Shown piece after piece: positions 16,254-24,831 of a DNA stretch of 41,515 nucleotides. Where the stretch lies: positions 1 to 41,515 of the forward strand of contig RHAF01000001.1 in the NCBI GenBank assembly GCA_010028775.1. The letters run 5' to 3'. Below the pieces are notes generated by a model. It was not told the DNA's origin, did no database searches, and saw nothing but the letters and a program-made list of their open reading frames with translations. Source of the stretch: Verrucomicrobiota bacterium (lineage in GTDB: Bacteria > Verrucomicrobiota > Verrucomicrobiia > Methylacidiphilales > Verrucolacustridaceae). The stretch's first letter is position 1, and every line of letters begins with the position of its first letter. A program made the translations under genes and the position numbers.

Positions 16254-18266
16254 ATGAGAAATTCCCCGGGGGGGCGGGCCAAGATCCTATGGGGGTTCGT
16301 GGCGGCGGCCGGCGCGGTTTCCCTTGGAGTGGTGGCCTGGAAGAGGGGCGAGCCGGTCAACGCCCTCTGGCTCATGGTGGCCACGGGCTGTGTCTATGCC
16401 ATCGGCTACCGGTTCCACAGTGCGTGGCTGATGGCCACCGTGCTGGCGGTGGATCCGCGAAGAAAGACCCCCGCCGAGTCCCATGCCGACGGCCGGGATT
16501 TTGTGAAAACCAACCGGTGGGTGGTCTTTGGCCATCACTTTGCCGCCATCGCCGGGCCCGGCCCGTTGGTCGGTCCCGTTCTGGCCGCACAGTTCGGTTA
16601 CCTGCCCGGTTTGCTTTGGATTTTGATCGGGGGGGTCCTGGGCGGGGCGGTGCACGACAGCATCATCCTTTGGCTGAGCGTTCGCCGGCGCGGCAAATCG
16701 GTGGGCCGGATGTTGAGGGAAGAGGTCGGCCCGGCGGCGGGAACGATTGCCGTGGTCGGGCTACTGGGAATTTTGACCATGCTGATGGCGGTGCTCGCCC
16801 TGGTGGTCGTCCGGGCGTTGGCCGAGAGTCCGTGGGGACTTTTCACCATCGTGCTGACCATGCCTTTGGCGCTGGCCATGGGAGTCGGCATGCGGGGTGC
16901 CGGTGGCGTGCGGACGGTCTGGGTCACGGTCCTGGGAGTGTTGGCGCTGATCGGATCCGTTTGGGCGGGGAAGTGGGCTTCCGAGACCCCGGCCTGGGCC
17001 GCACTCTTTACCTGGAATGCCCCGACGCTGGCCTGGTCGATCATGGGATACGGCTTGGCGGCAAGCACCTTGCCGGTGTGGCTCCTGCTGGCACCCCGGG
17101 ATTATCTGAGCTCGTTTTTAAAAATCGGAACCGTGGCGGCCTTAGGCGTGGTGGTCACCCTGCTGGCACCCCAACTGCAGATGCCCGCGCTGACCCGGTT
17201 CATCGACGGGAGCGGCCCGGTCTTCGCCGGGCCGGTTTTTCCCTTTTGCTTCATCACCATCGCCTGCGGGGCGGTGAGCGGATTTCATTGTCTGGTCTCC
17301 TCCGGGACAACGCCAAAACTGCTGGCCAGCGAGGCGGACATCCGTGTGGTGGGGTACGGGGCGATGATCACGGAAATGTGTGTCGGGGTCCTTGCGCTGG
17401 TGGCGGCCTGCGCCATGCCCCCGGGGGAATATTTTGCCATCAACCTTCGGGGAGAACCGGCCGCCGTGGTGGAGAAAATCTCGGTGATGGGATTTCCGGT
17501 GACGGAGAAGCAGATGGCGGATCTGGCGCGATCGGTGGGGGAATCGACGATGGTCGGCCGGACGGGCGGTGCCCCGACCTTTGCCGTGGGAATGGCGCAG
17601 ATTTTTGCCAAGTCGGCGGGATCCCCGGGAGGATCAGCCATGGCCCTGTGGTACCACTTTGCCATCATGTTCGAGGCGCTTTTCATCCTGACCACGATCG
17701 ACGCGGGCACGCGCATCGGGCGCTTTCTGGTGCAGGAGGTTTTGGGATGGCTCTGGAAGCCCCTGGGGGAGGTGCATTCTTCGGCGGGGAATTTCCTGGG
17801 AAGCGGGCTGTTCGTTGCGGGGTGGGGATGGTTTCTCTATCAGGGGGTGATTGATCCGCAGGGAGGGATCAATAGCCTCTGGCCGATCTTTGGGGTGGCC
17901 AACCAACTGCTGGCGGTGATGGCCCTGGGGCTGGCCACCACGGTCTTGGTCAAGATGGAAAGGGCGAGATTGACCTGGGTGACTCTCGGGCCGCTGGTTT
18001 GGCTGGTGGGGGTGACCTTCAGTGCGGGCTGGATGAAGATCTTCAGCTCGGACCCGAGGCTGGGTTTTTTGACGGCGATGCGCCAAGCGGCGGCAGCCGG
18101 ACAGGATCGGGCGGCCATGACCCATGCGATCAATGCCAGCATCACCGGCTTCTTTCTCCTGTTGGTGATTCTGGTTCTCTGGGCCTGCGGGAGGGTCTGT
18201 TGGTTGAAGTTCAGGGGAGAAAAAGTTCCGCCGGTGACGGAAGAAGCTTGGGGACATGCCGGGTGA
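16254..18266 (+). CDS. cstA: Carbon starvation protein A family transporter
   Basis: A 670-residue polytopic inner-membrane protein with well over a dozen hydrophobic segments. The CstA signature is present near residues 88-105: FGHHFAAIAGPGPLVGPV. In other bacteria CstA-family proteins take up peptides or pyruvate and are induced on carbon limitation. Later family blocks include SGTTPKLLASEADIR and LFILTTIDAGTRIGR. The ATG at 16254 follows AAGGTGG very closely. It is transcribed away from the small exported protein and is followed 5 bases later by the phosphatase gene. No adjacent LytS/LytT-type two-component pair, which often controls pyruvate-type CstA, is seen. Confidence 0.93.
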   Translation: MRNSPGGRAKILWGFVAAAGAVSLGVVAWKRGEPVNALWLMVATGCVYAIGYRFHSAWLMATVLAVDPRRKTPAESHADGRDFVKTNRWVVFGHHFAAIAGPGPLVGPVLAAQFGYLPGLLWILIGGVLGGAVHDSIILWLSVRRRGKSVGRMLREEVGPAAGTIAVVGLLGILTMLMAVLALVVVRALAESPWGLFTIVLTMPLALAMGVGMRGAGGVRTVWVTVLGVLALIGSVWAGKWASETPAWAALFTWNAPTLAWSIMGYGLAASTLPVWLLLAPRDYLSSFLKIGTVAALGVVVTLLAPQLQMPALTRFIDGSGPVFAGPVFPFCFITIACGAVSGFHCLVSSGTTPKLLASEADIRVVGYGAMITEMCVGVLALVAACAMPPGEYFAINLRGEPAAVVEKISVMGFPVTEKQMADLARSVGESTMVGRTGGAPTFAVGMAQIFAKSAGSPGGSAMALWYHFAIMFEALFILTTIDAGTRIGRFLVQEVLGWLWKPLGEVHSSAGNFLGSGLFVAGWGWFLYQGVIDPQGGINSLWPIFGVANQLLAVMALGLATTVLVKMERARLTWVTLGPLVWLVGVTFSAGWMKIFSSDPRLGFLTAMRQAAAAGQDRAAMTHAINASITGFFLLLVILVLWACGRVCWLKFRGEKVPPVTEEAWGHAG

Positions 18267-18271
18267 CAAGG

Positions 18272-19528
18272 ATGGCGGCTTCGGACCCATTTCGCCGGAT
18301 GAAAGACGGCGCACTATTTCTTGGGTGGGTGTTTCTTGGCCTGACGGTCCGGGCGGAGGAGCTGCCTTCCACGCTTATTCTGAGCTGGGAAAAAAATCCC
18401 TGCACGAGCATGACGGCACAGTGGATCCGTGGCCCGGGCTTGGGAGACGCTCCCACCGTGGAGAGACCGGAGACGGTTCAGTGGAAAAAGGCAGGCGCGG
18501 AAAAATGGGAGTTTATGAGCGCGGAGTTTTTTCCTTTCCCTGACCCGGAGAAGATGGGGCGGTCCAGGTGGACCCGGGTGAAGGCGTCCTGGAACCGGTT
18601 GGAGCCGGGGTGCGAATATGTTTTCCGGATCGGGGATTCGCCCGGAGCGAAATTCTGCACGGCACCTGGGGAAATCGGGAGCGGCGTGACGTTTGTGGAG
18701 GGGGGGGATGTCGATGTGGCTGAGACTTCCGCACAAATGATGACCCTAGGGGCGCGGCAGGATCCCCTTTTCATAAGCATCGGCGGGGATCTGGCCTACG
18801 AGGACGGCCATGATGTCCGTCGGGAGATTGTCTTTTGGCAGCAGTGGGCGAAAACCGCGCGAGCATCAGACGGGCGGAGGATTCCTGTGGTGGCTGGGAT
18901 CGGGAACCACGAGGTCAAGGGCGGGTATGTCCAGGAAGGCGCCTCTTTTCGTGAGATGAAGGCAAGGGCACCCTTTTTTTACGCTTTGTTCGGCGGGTTG
19001 TATGAAAAGGCGGAGCCGGTGGCCCTGGATTTCGGGAACTACCTCTCCCTGCTTTTGATGGATTCCGGACACGTGCTTCCGATCCCTGCTCAGACGGCTT
19101 GGCTCAGGGAGAATCTGAAAAAAAGAAAAACGGTTCCCTGGATCTTCGCCTCGTGGCACGTGTCGACCTACCCCTCTTTCCGCAAATGGAAGGAGCAAAA
19201 GGAAATCGTTCTGACCCGCGCGGAGTGGGTCCCCGTTCTGGAGAGCTCGGCAGTGACGGCGGTTTTCACCCACCACGATCATAATCTCCAGAGGGTGGAG
19301 ACGGAGGGCTTGGCGGGAAGAAAGATCCCGTTTTTGGGCAACGGCGCGATGGGGGTGGAGGCTAGGCCGCGGAATTGTGCCGAATCGGAAAAACTGTCGA
19401 AGGCCTTCGCCCAAACGGACTATGTCCATGTTGTTCGCCTGCGCGCGGGGGGTGCGACGGTCTGCTCTTTGGGGCCGGAGGGGCAGGAGTTGGACCGGGT
19501 GGAATTTTCCGGGCGTTCCCAGCCCTGA
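18272..19528 (+). CDS. Secreted purple-acid-phosphatase-like metallophosphoesterase
   Basis: 418 residues from the ATG at 18272 (alternative ATG at 18299). The N-terminus has RR, a hydrophobic stretch and a probable cleavage after VRA, so it is exported. Residues 35-130 form a fibronectin-like domain as in purple acid phosphatases. The metal-site motifs follow in order: DVD at 146-148, GGDLAYEDG (Asp173, Tyr176), GNHE at 211-214, SWHVSTYPS, and HHDHNLQR. This matches the binuclear metallophosphoesterase pattern D..., GDxxY, GNHE, H, HxH. Probable role: release of phosphate from extracellular organic phosphates. It lies 5 bases after cstA, so it is probably co-transcribed with it. Confidence 0.82.
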   Translation: MAASDPFRRMKDGALFLGWVFLGLTVRAEELPSTLILSWEKNPCTSMTAQWIRGPGLGDAPTVERPETVQWKKAGAEKWEFMSAEFFPFPDPEKMGRSRWTRVKASWNRLEPGCEYVFRIGDSPGAKFCTAPGEIGSGVTFVEGGDVDVAETSAQMMTLGARQDPLFISIGGDLAYEDGHDVRREIVFWQQWAKTARASDGRRIPVVAGIGNHEVKGGYVQEGASFREMKARAPFFYALFGGLYEKAEPVALDFGNYLSLLLMDSGHVLPIPAQTAWLRENLKKRKTVPWIFASWHVSTYPSFRKWKEQKEIVLTRAEWVPVLESSAVTAVFTHHDHNLQRVETEGLAGRKIPFLGNGAMGVEARPRNCAESEKLSKAFAQTDYVHVVRLRAGGATVCSLGPEGQELDRVEFSGRSQP

Positions 19529-19572
19529 TTCTCCGCATCGACAGCGTACGCACTTTCTGGTCTGCTTCGTCT

Positions 19573-20514
19573 ATGATCGTTCCCGAGAGTTGGCTGGAAC
19601 CGTATCGCAGCCTGCGTTGGCAGGGGATCCTCGAGATCCTGCTTCTTACGGTGGTGTTCTATTACGGCTACAAACTCCTGCGTCGGACGCAGGGGGCCAA
19701 GGTGTTGAGCGGATTTCTTCTGGTTTTTCTGCTGGCCCTGGTGGCGTCCAAATTTCTTGAGCTTCGCGTCCTGAGTTTTCTTTTGCAGGCCTTTGTCTCC
19801 GTCTTGGTGCTGGCCTTCCTGATTCTCTTTCAGCCGGAGATTCGTCGGGCCTTGGCGGAGATTGGGCGGGCGGGCGGCTTCACCCTCCACGGGGAGCGGC
19901 AGTCGTTCGTCATTGAGGAAGTGATCAAGGCCATCGAGGCCCTGCGGGAGAGAAAATACGGGGCCCTCATCGTCTTTGAGCAGTCGGACCTCGCCCAGGG
20001 AGTGGTCGACTCGGGGGTGGCGGTGCATGGAAACGTCTCGGAGGAGCTATTGGCGACGATTTTTTTCAACAAGACACCGTTGCATGACGGTGCGGTTATC
20101 CTGCGGGGTGACCGGGTGGTGGCGGCAGGTTGCATCCTTCCGGTGAGTCATCAGGCGATGAGCCGGGTTTTGGGATTGCGGCACCGGGCGGCGCTGGGGT
20201 TGAGCGAGGAGAGCGACTCGGTGGTGCTGGTGTTGTCGGAAGAATCGGGGGAGATCACCCTTTGTCGAAAGGGAAAGATGGATCGCCCGCTGGAGATTGA
20301 TTCGGTGCGCCAAAAACTGACCGAGCTGCTGGTCAGCGGGGGTGCAGGAGTCTCGTGGACCGGGGGTGTGGCGCGGGGGTTCCTCCGGCCCACCCTGGGA
20401 CCCCAGGCTCTGATGCGCAGGACCGCTCGGGCGTTGATCTGTCTGACCTTGGCGGCGGTGGTTTGGGGAATTCTCGGAGTGATCGTCACCGGCATGAGGA
20501 CGGGGTTGCGCTGA
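19573..20514 (+). CDS. cdaA: Diadenylate cyclase CdaA (c-di-AMP synthase) with an extra C-terminal membrane helix
   Basis: Makes cyclic di-AMP from two ATP. 313 residues. Three N-terminal membrane helices (about 18-36, 43-60, 67-86) are followed by QPEIRRALAEIGR and the DAC catalytic domain, with the DGA motif (LHDGAVIL, 172-174) and RHR motif (GLRHRAALG, 203-205). Unlike the usual CdaA of about 270 residues, the chain continues to a fourth hydrophobic segment at about 286-306 (ALICLTLAAVVWGILGVIV). CdaA genes are normally followed by cdaR (YbbR) and glmM; here glmM follows directly (TGATG overlap) and no cdaR is present. The ATG at 19573 is chosen because upstream sequence in this frame overlaps the phosphatase gene. 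Confidence 0.92.
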   Translation: MIVPESWLEPYRSLRWQGILEILLLTVVFYYGYKLLRRTQGAKVLSGFLLVFLLALVASKFLELRVLSFLLQAFVSVLVLAFLILFQPEIRRALAEIGRAGGFTLHGERQSFVIEEVIKAIEALRERKYGALIVFEQSDLAQGVVDSGVAVHGNVSEELLATIFFNKTPLHDGAVILRGDRVVAAGCILPVSHQAMSRVLGLRHRAALGLSEESDSVVLVLSEESGEITLCRKGKMDRPLEIDSVRQKLTELLVSGGAGVSWTGGVARGFLRPTLGPQALMRRTARALICLTLAAVVWGILGVIVTGMRTGLR

Positions 20515-21807
20515 TGGGGGAGGGGCAGGCTCGGAGGTGGTTCGGCACGGATGGAATCCGGGGCCGGGTGGGAAAGGTGCCGATGACGCCCGAGTTCATC
20601 GCCGCGGTGGGGGCTGCTGCGGGAAAATTTTTCGCCCAATCGAATCCCGGAGGGAAAATCCTGGTGGCACGGGACACCCGCGGCTCCGGCCCGGTGCTCG
20701 AGGCCTCCTTGGCCGCGGGGTTGAAATCGGCCGGGTTGTCCGTGGAGACGGCGGGGGTGCTGCCCAGCGGGGCGGCGGCGATGCTGGTGCCGGCCCGGGG
20801 AGCGTGCGGTGGGGCCATTCTCAGCGGAGCGGAGCCAAGCTGACGGACGAGGAAGAGTCCCGGATCGAAAGCCTGCTGGACTGGGAGCATCCGCCGGCGA
20901 ACGCGGAAAAAGCCGGGGCGTTGGATTTTGCCTGCCGCGATTGGGCGCTGGAGGGATACCGCAAAAAACTCAGGCTGGCCCTCGGGGAAGGTTTTTCCCT
21001 TCAGGGACGCAAAATCCTGGTCGATGCCGGACACGGGGCTTCGTGGTTCACCACCCCGGAAATTCTACGGGGGTTCGGGGCCGAGGTGGAGGTGATGTCC
21101 GACCGACCCGACGGCAAGAACATCAATGAGGGATGCGGTTCGGAGCATCCCGAGGAATTGATTGCCAAAATCCGGGAGAGGGAGGGTTGGATTGGTCTGG
21201 CACACGACGGGGATGCCGACCGCCTAGTGCTGGTGGATGAGAAGGGGGAACGGGTCGACGGGGACGAGCCCTCGGGCGGGGTGTGTTGCCCGGCAAAACG
21301 GTGGTGGTCACGGTGATGAGCAACCTGGGTTTGGACGAGGCGGTTTCCGGGAGTGGCGGAAGAGTCGAGAGAACCCCGGTGGGGGATCGTTACGTGGCGG
21401 CGGCGATGAAAAAAGGCGGTTTCCAGCTGGGGGGGGAGCAGTCGGGACACCTTCTTTTTCTTGATGCCTCGCCGGCGGGAGACGGCTTGCTCTCGGCCTT
21501 GAAAATCCTCGATTTATTGCAGAGGAGGAAGGAGCCGTTGCACCGGGCCCGTTTGGTGATGAAACGGTATCCGCAAAAACTGGTAAACCTCAGGGTGCGG
21601 CACAAGCCGGCATGGGAGACGGTTCCGCCCGTGGCGGCGGCGGTGCGGGAGATGGAGAAGCTTTTGGGCGCCAAGGGGCGGATTCTCCTGCGCTACTCGG
21701 GCACGGAAAACCTTGTGCGGTTGCTTGTCGAAGCGGACGAAGAGGATAAGATCCGCCTGGTTCAGGAAAAGCTGGTGCCGATCCTGAATGAACATCTGGG
21801 AGAGTAA
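20514..21807 (+). pseudogene. glmM: Phosphoglucosamine mutase, interrupted by two frame-changing internal losses
   Basis: GlmM converts glucosamine 6-phosphate to glucosamine 1-phosphate for peptidoglycan and LPS. The sequence is recognisable across three frames. Frame one starts MGEGQARRWFGTDGIRG and runs to GGAILS at 20825, then hits TGA at 20841-20843. Frame two resumes at SGAKLTDEEE (20828) and includes AHDGDADR (Mg site) to VDGDE (about 21266), then stops near 21316. Frame three resumes at LGRGVLPGKTVV (about 21271) and ends normally, with GGEQSGH and RYSGTE intact. The gap at the first junction is exactly where the catalytic SASHNP loop belongs; about 17 residues are missing. The second junction lacks about 7. 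As written the gene cannot make active enzyme. It overlaps cdaA by one base. Confidence 0.88.
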
Positions 21808-21810
21808 AAA

Positions 21811-22770
21811 ATGAGCGTCAATGCCTTGGACCAGTTGAAGAAGTTCACCACCGTGGTGGCGGACACGGGAGATTTTGCAACGATGAAGGAGTACGCCCCC
21901 GAGGACGCGACGACCAATCCGACTTTGATCGAGAAGGCCACCGAAATGCCGGCCTACCTCCCGCTGTTGGAAAAAGCGGTGGCGGAGGGCAAGGGGGCGG
22001 CGGGTTCCAAGGAGGAGAGGGCCCGGGCGATCATCGACCGCCTCCTGATCCTTTTTGGATGTGAAATCCTGAAAATCGTCCCCGGTCGGGTTTCCACCGA
22101 AGTGGATGCACGTCTCTCGTTCGACGTCCCGGGGACGGTGGAAAAAGCACGGCATCTTATCGGGATGTATCAAAAGGCGGGCATTCCCCGGGAGCGGATC
22201 CTGATCAAGATCGCGGCGACCTGGGAAGGTGCCCAAGCGGCGAAGATCGTCCAAAAGGAGGGGATTCAGTGCAACCTGACGTTGATGTTCTCACTCCCCC
22301 AGGCGGTCGCCTGTGCGGAGGCGGGCGCCAGACTGATTTCCCCGTTTGTCGGCCGGATTTACGACTGGTTCAAAAAGAGCACGGGCAAGGAATACAAAGG
22401 GGCGGAGGATCCGGGCGTGCAGTCGGTGCAGAAGATTTACGCCTACTACAAAAAGTTCGGCTATCCGACCCAAGTCATGGGGGCGAGCTTCCGCAACATG
22501 GGTCAGATTCTTGAGCTGGCGGGGTGTGATCTCCTGACCATCAGTCCCAACCTTCTGGCGGAGTTGAAGGCTTCGACCCAGACCGTGGCCAAAAAGCTGG
22601 ATCCGGAAACCGCCAAGAAGGATCCCATTGCCAAACTGCCCCTGGATGAGAAGACGTTCCGTTTTCTTCTAAATGAGGACGCCATGGCTACGGAAAAATT
22701 GGCCGAGGGAATCCGTCTCTTCTCCGCCGATATCGTGAAGCTGGAGAAGAAGATACTGGCCAAGATCTAG
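21811..22770 (+). CDS. tal: Transaldolase (TalB type)
   Basis: Pentose phosphate pathway enzyme that transfers a dihydroxyacetone unit from sedoheptulose 7-phosphate to glyceraldehyde 3-phosphate. The 319 residues match the TalB class. Signatures are PEDATTNPTLI at residues 30-40, EVDARLSFD at 97-105, and the Schiff-base lysine in RILIKIAATWEG (Lys133; Lys132 in E. coli TalB). GGGAG lies in front of the ATG with suitable spacing. It starts 3 bases after the broken glmM and ends with a probable intrinsic terminator, closing the cstA-phosphatase-cdaA-glmM run. Confidence 0.96.
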   Translation: MSVNALDQLKKFTTVVADTGDFATMKEYAPEDATTNPTLIEKATEMPAYLPLLEKAVAEGKGAAGSKEERARAIIDRLLILFGCEILKIVPGRVSTEVDARLSFDVPGTVEKARHLIGMYQKAGIPRERILIKIAATWEGAQAAKIVQKEGIQCNLTLMFSLPQAVACAEAGARLISPFVGRIYDWFKKSTGKEYKGAEDPGVQSVQKIYAYYKKFGYPTQVMGASFRNMGQILELAGCDLLTISPNLLAELKASTQTVAKKLDPETAKKDPIAKLPLDEKTFRFLLNEDAMATEKLAEGIRLFSADIVKLEKKILAKI

Positions 22771-22797
22771 CCGAAGCGGGTTTTCGGGGCTATTTTT
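22771..22797 (+). terminator. Probable intrinsic terminator after transaldolase
   Basis: CCGAA at 22771-22775 pairs with TTCGG at 22783-22787, starting immediately after the transaldolase stop. The stem can be extended outward with AGCC/GGCT around a small bulge. TTTTT follows at 22793-22797. It separates the metabolic genes from the mreB operon. Confidence 0.5.
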
Positions 22798-22850
22798 ACA
22801 AAATATTGATAATCAAAGCTTCTCTTGGCCTAGGGCCACGCTTTTGGTGA

Positions 22851-22879
22851 TTGACGGAAGAGGCTGAATGCAAGATAGT
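22851..22879 (+). promoter_or_regulatory. Sigma70-like promoter of the mreB operon
   Basis: TTGACG at 22851-22856 and GATAGT at 22874-22879 are separated by exactly 17 bases. This matches the -35 consensus at 5 of 6 and the -10 at 4 of 6 positions. Transcription would begin near 22886, about 10 bases before the mreB ATG, and no Shine-Dalgarno lies in that leader. Confidence 0.5.
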
Positions 22880-22895
22880 TACTTTTTACACATAT

Positions 22896-23936
22896 ATGTT
22901 GGATAAGCTTTTCCCTTTTCTGGAGAACGACATGGGCGTGGATCTTGGCACGGCCAACACTCTCGTTTTTGTCCGCGGCAAGGGGGTTGTTCTCCGTGAG
23001 CCATCGGTAGTGGCCATGGACCAGGCAACTCGGCGGGTTTTGGCGGTGGGGGATGAGGCCAAGAGGATGTTGGGTCGGACTCCGGGATCGATCGTGGCGG
23101 TTCGACCGCTGAAGGATGGGGTGATCAGCGATTTTGAAGTCACCGAGGCAATGCTCAAATGTTTCATCGAAAAGGCGACCAAACGGCAGAACCGTTGGCG
23201 GCCAAGGCCGCGCCTGGTGATCGCCGTTCCTTCGGGCATCACCGAGGTGGAGCGTCGCGCGGTGTGTGAATCCGCGGCGCACGCCGGGGCGCGGAGCGTC
23301 CGCCTGATCGAGGAGCCCCTGGCCGCGGCCATCGGGGTCGGTCTGCCGGTCCAGGACGCCTCCGGAAACATGATCATCGACATCGGGGGCGGAACGACGG
23401 AGATGGCGATCATCTCGCTGGGGGGAATCGTTTTCAGCCGCAGCGTGCGCGTAGCCGGTGACGAATTGGACGAGGCGATCATGAACTACCTCAAGAGGGC
23501 CTATAACCTGATGATCGGCGAACGGACAGCCGAGGACATCAAGGTGAAGATCGGTTCGGTTTATCCCATGGAAAAAGAGACCTCCATGGAGGTGCGCGGC
23601 CGGGATCTGGTGGCCGGATTGCCCAAGACGCTGACCATCACCTCGCAGGAGGTGCGGGAGGCCCTTTTGGAACCTGTGCAGATCATCCTGGAAAGCGTCC
23701 GACTGACGCTGGAGCGTTGCCCGCCGGAGCTTTCCAGCGACCTGGTGGAGCGCGGGGTGGTGCTGGCCGGCGGCGGCGCGCTGTTGCGCGGCTTCGACAG
23801 GCTTTTGAGCGAGGAGACGGGGCTGCCGATCCATGTGGCCGAAGACCCCCTCAGCGCCGTGGTGGAGGGCACCGGCAAAGTGCTCGATGAACTGGAGTTT
23901 TTGACGAAGCTGACGATGGCGGACGGGCGCGGGTAG
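22896..23936 (+). CDS. mreB: Rod-shape-determining actin homologue MreB
   Basis: Cytoplasmic actin-like filament protein that directs lateral wall synthesis. 346 residues. The phosphate-1 loop DLGTANTLV near residues 14-22, PSGITEVERRAV, phosphate-2 block IIDIGGGTTEMAII, and the adenosine motif VVLAGGGALLRG are all intact. The N-terminus MLDKLFPFLEND may be the membrane-anchoring helix. The frame is open from 22851, but that TTG belongs to the -35 box and the upstream residues are not conserved, so ATG 22896 is used. First gene of the elongasome operon mreB-mreC-mreD-PBP2-rodA. Confidence 0.97.
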   Translation: MLDKLFPFLENDMGVDLGTANTLVFVRGKGVVLREPSVVAMDQATRRVLAVGDEAKRMLGRTPGSIVAVRPLKDGVISDFEVTEAMLKCFIEKATKRQNRWRPRPRLVIAVPSGITEVERRAVCESAAHAGARSVRLIEEPLAAAIGVGLPVQDASGNMIIDIGGGTTEMAIISLGGIVFSRSVRVAGDELDEAIMNYLKRAYNLMIGERTAEDIKVKIGSVYPMEKETSMEVRGRDLVAGLPKTLTITSQEVREALLEPVQIILESVRLTLERCPPELSSDLVERGVVLAGGGALLRGFDRLLSEETGLPIHVAEDPLSAVVEGTGKVLDELEFLTKLTMADGRG

Positions 23937-23988
23937 CCGCATCCTCCCCGCCCTCCGCAACACGTCCGCTTTCCCGAAATAAAAAACA

Positions 23989-24831
23989 ATGTCACGCACA
24001 TGGGTTTTTTTGGGGTCGGGAGCGGCCCTGGCCACAGCGGTCACCGTTCTCTTTTTTGCCCCCGTGACCTCCCGTTGGACAGAGCGGGTCACCATCGAGA
24101 CCATCTCTCCTCTGGCCCGGGCATGCGGCGGGTTGCAGACCAAGTGGAATGATTTCCGCCAAAGTCTCCGCCAATTCGACGTGTTGGAGGAGGAAAACCG
24201 GAACCTGCGGGCGGAAAATGTGCGCCTCCAGACCGAAATCCGCCAACTGGATTACCTGCGCAGCGAGAACGAGAGATTCCGGGAAATGCTGGCCTTCCGG
24301 GAACAGCAGTCCTTCCGCCTGTTGGCCTGCCGGGTGATCGAGCGTGACACCTCCAACTGGTGGAATTCGGTGCTGGTCGACCGTGGTTGGAGCGACGACC
24401 CCAATCTTGCACCCGACCAGCCGGTGGTGACGCCCCGCGGGGTGATCGGCAAGACGGGTACCGTCGGCCGCTCCACCACGCGTGTGATGCTTCTTTCTGA
24501 CGAGAACTGCAAGGTCAGCGTCCTGACGGAGGCCGCCGGGGCACGCGGCATTCTTTTAGGGAACACCCCGATCAACGGCGGAACCCCCTTGTGCCGCCTG
24601 ACGTTTGTCACGCGGGAGGCGAAGTTTGCCGTCGGTGAGCGGGTGCTGACCACCGGTTTGGGGGGGACCTTCCCGCCCAACCTGTTGGTGGGGACGGTGA
24701 CAGATGCGCCGGCTTTGACCTCGGAGAAAAACTCCGGTCTCTATCGCGAGGGCCAGGTCACCCCGGCAGCCGACCTGAATGATCTGCGGGATCTTTTTAT
24801 CCTGACCGGCGCTTCGGGAGCCAAGAAATGA
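23989..24831 (+). CDS. mreC: Rod-shape-determining protein MreC
   Basis: Elongasome scaffold linking MreB filaments to PBP2. 280 residues: one N-terminal membrane helix (about 5-24), a coiled coil (about 48-95; LEEENRNLRAENVRLQTEI) and a periplasmic beta-domain with QPVVTPRGVIGKTG and VGERVLTTGLGG. The coiled-coil repeats and the central VVTPRGVIGK block are characteristic. No Shine-Dalgarno is visible in the 52-base gap after mreB. It overlaps mreD by 4 bases (ATGA). Confidence 0.94.
   Translation: MSRTWVFLGSGAALATAVTVLFFAPVTSRWTERVTIETISPLARACGGLQTKWNDFRQSLRQFDVLEEENRNLRAENVRLQTEIRQLDYLRSENERFREMLAFREQQSFRLLACRVIERDTSNWWNSVLVDRGWSDDPNLAPDQPVVTPRGVIGKTGTVGRSTTRVMLLSDENCKVSVLTEAAGARGILLGNTPINGGTPLCRLTFVTREAKFAVGERVLTTGLGGTFPPNLLVGTVTDAPALTSEKNSGLYREGQVTPAADLNDLRDLFILTGASGAKK

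Noticed and set aside
16184..17854. 556-residue Gly/Arg-rich frame overlapping cstA
   Set aside because: Same strand but another frame; cstA has clear family motifs and membrane segments and this frame has none.
20514..21807. Programmed frameshifting to restore GlmM
   Set aside because: Residues are missing at both junctions, including the catalytic loop; a frameshift cannot restore absent codons. No slippery heptamer is evident there.
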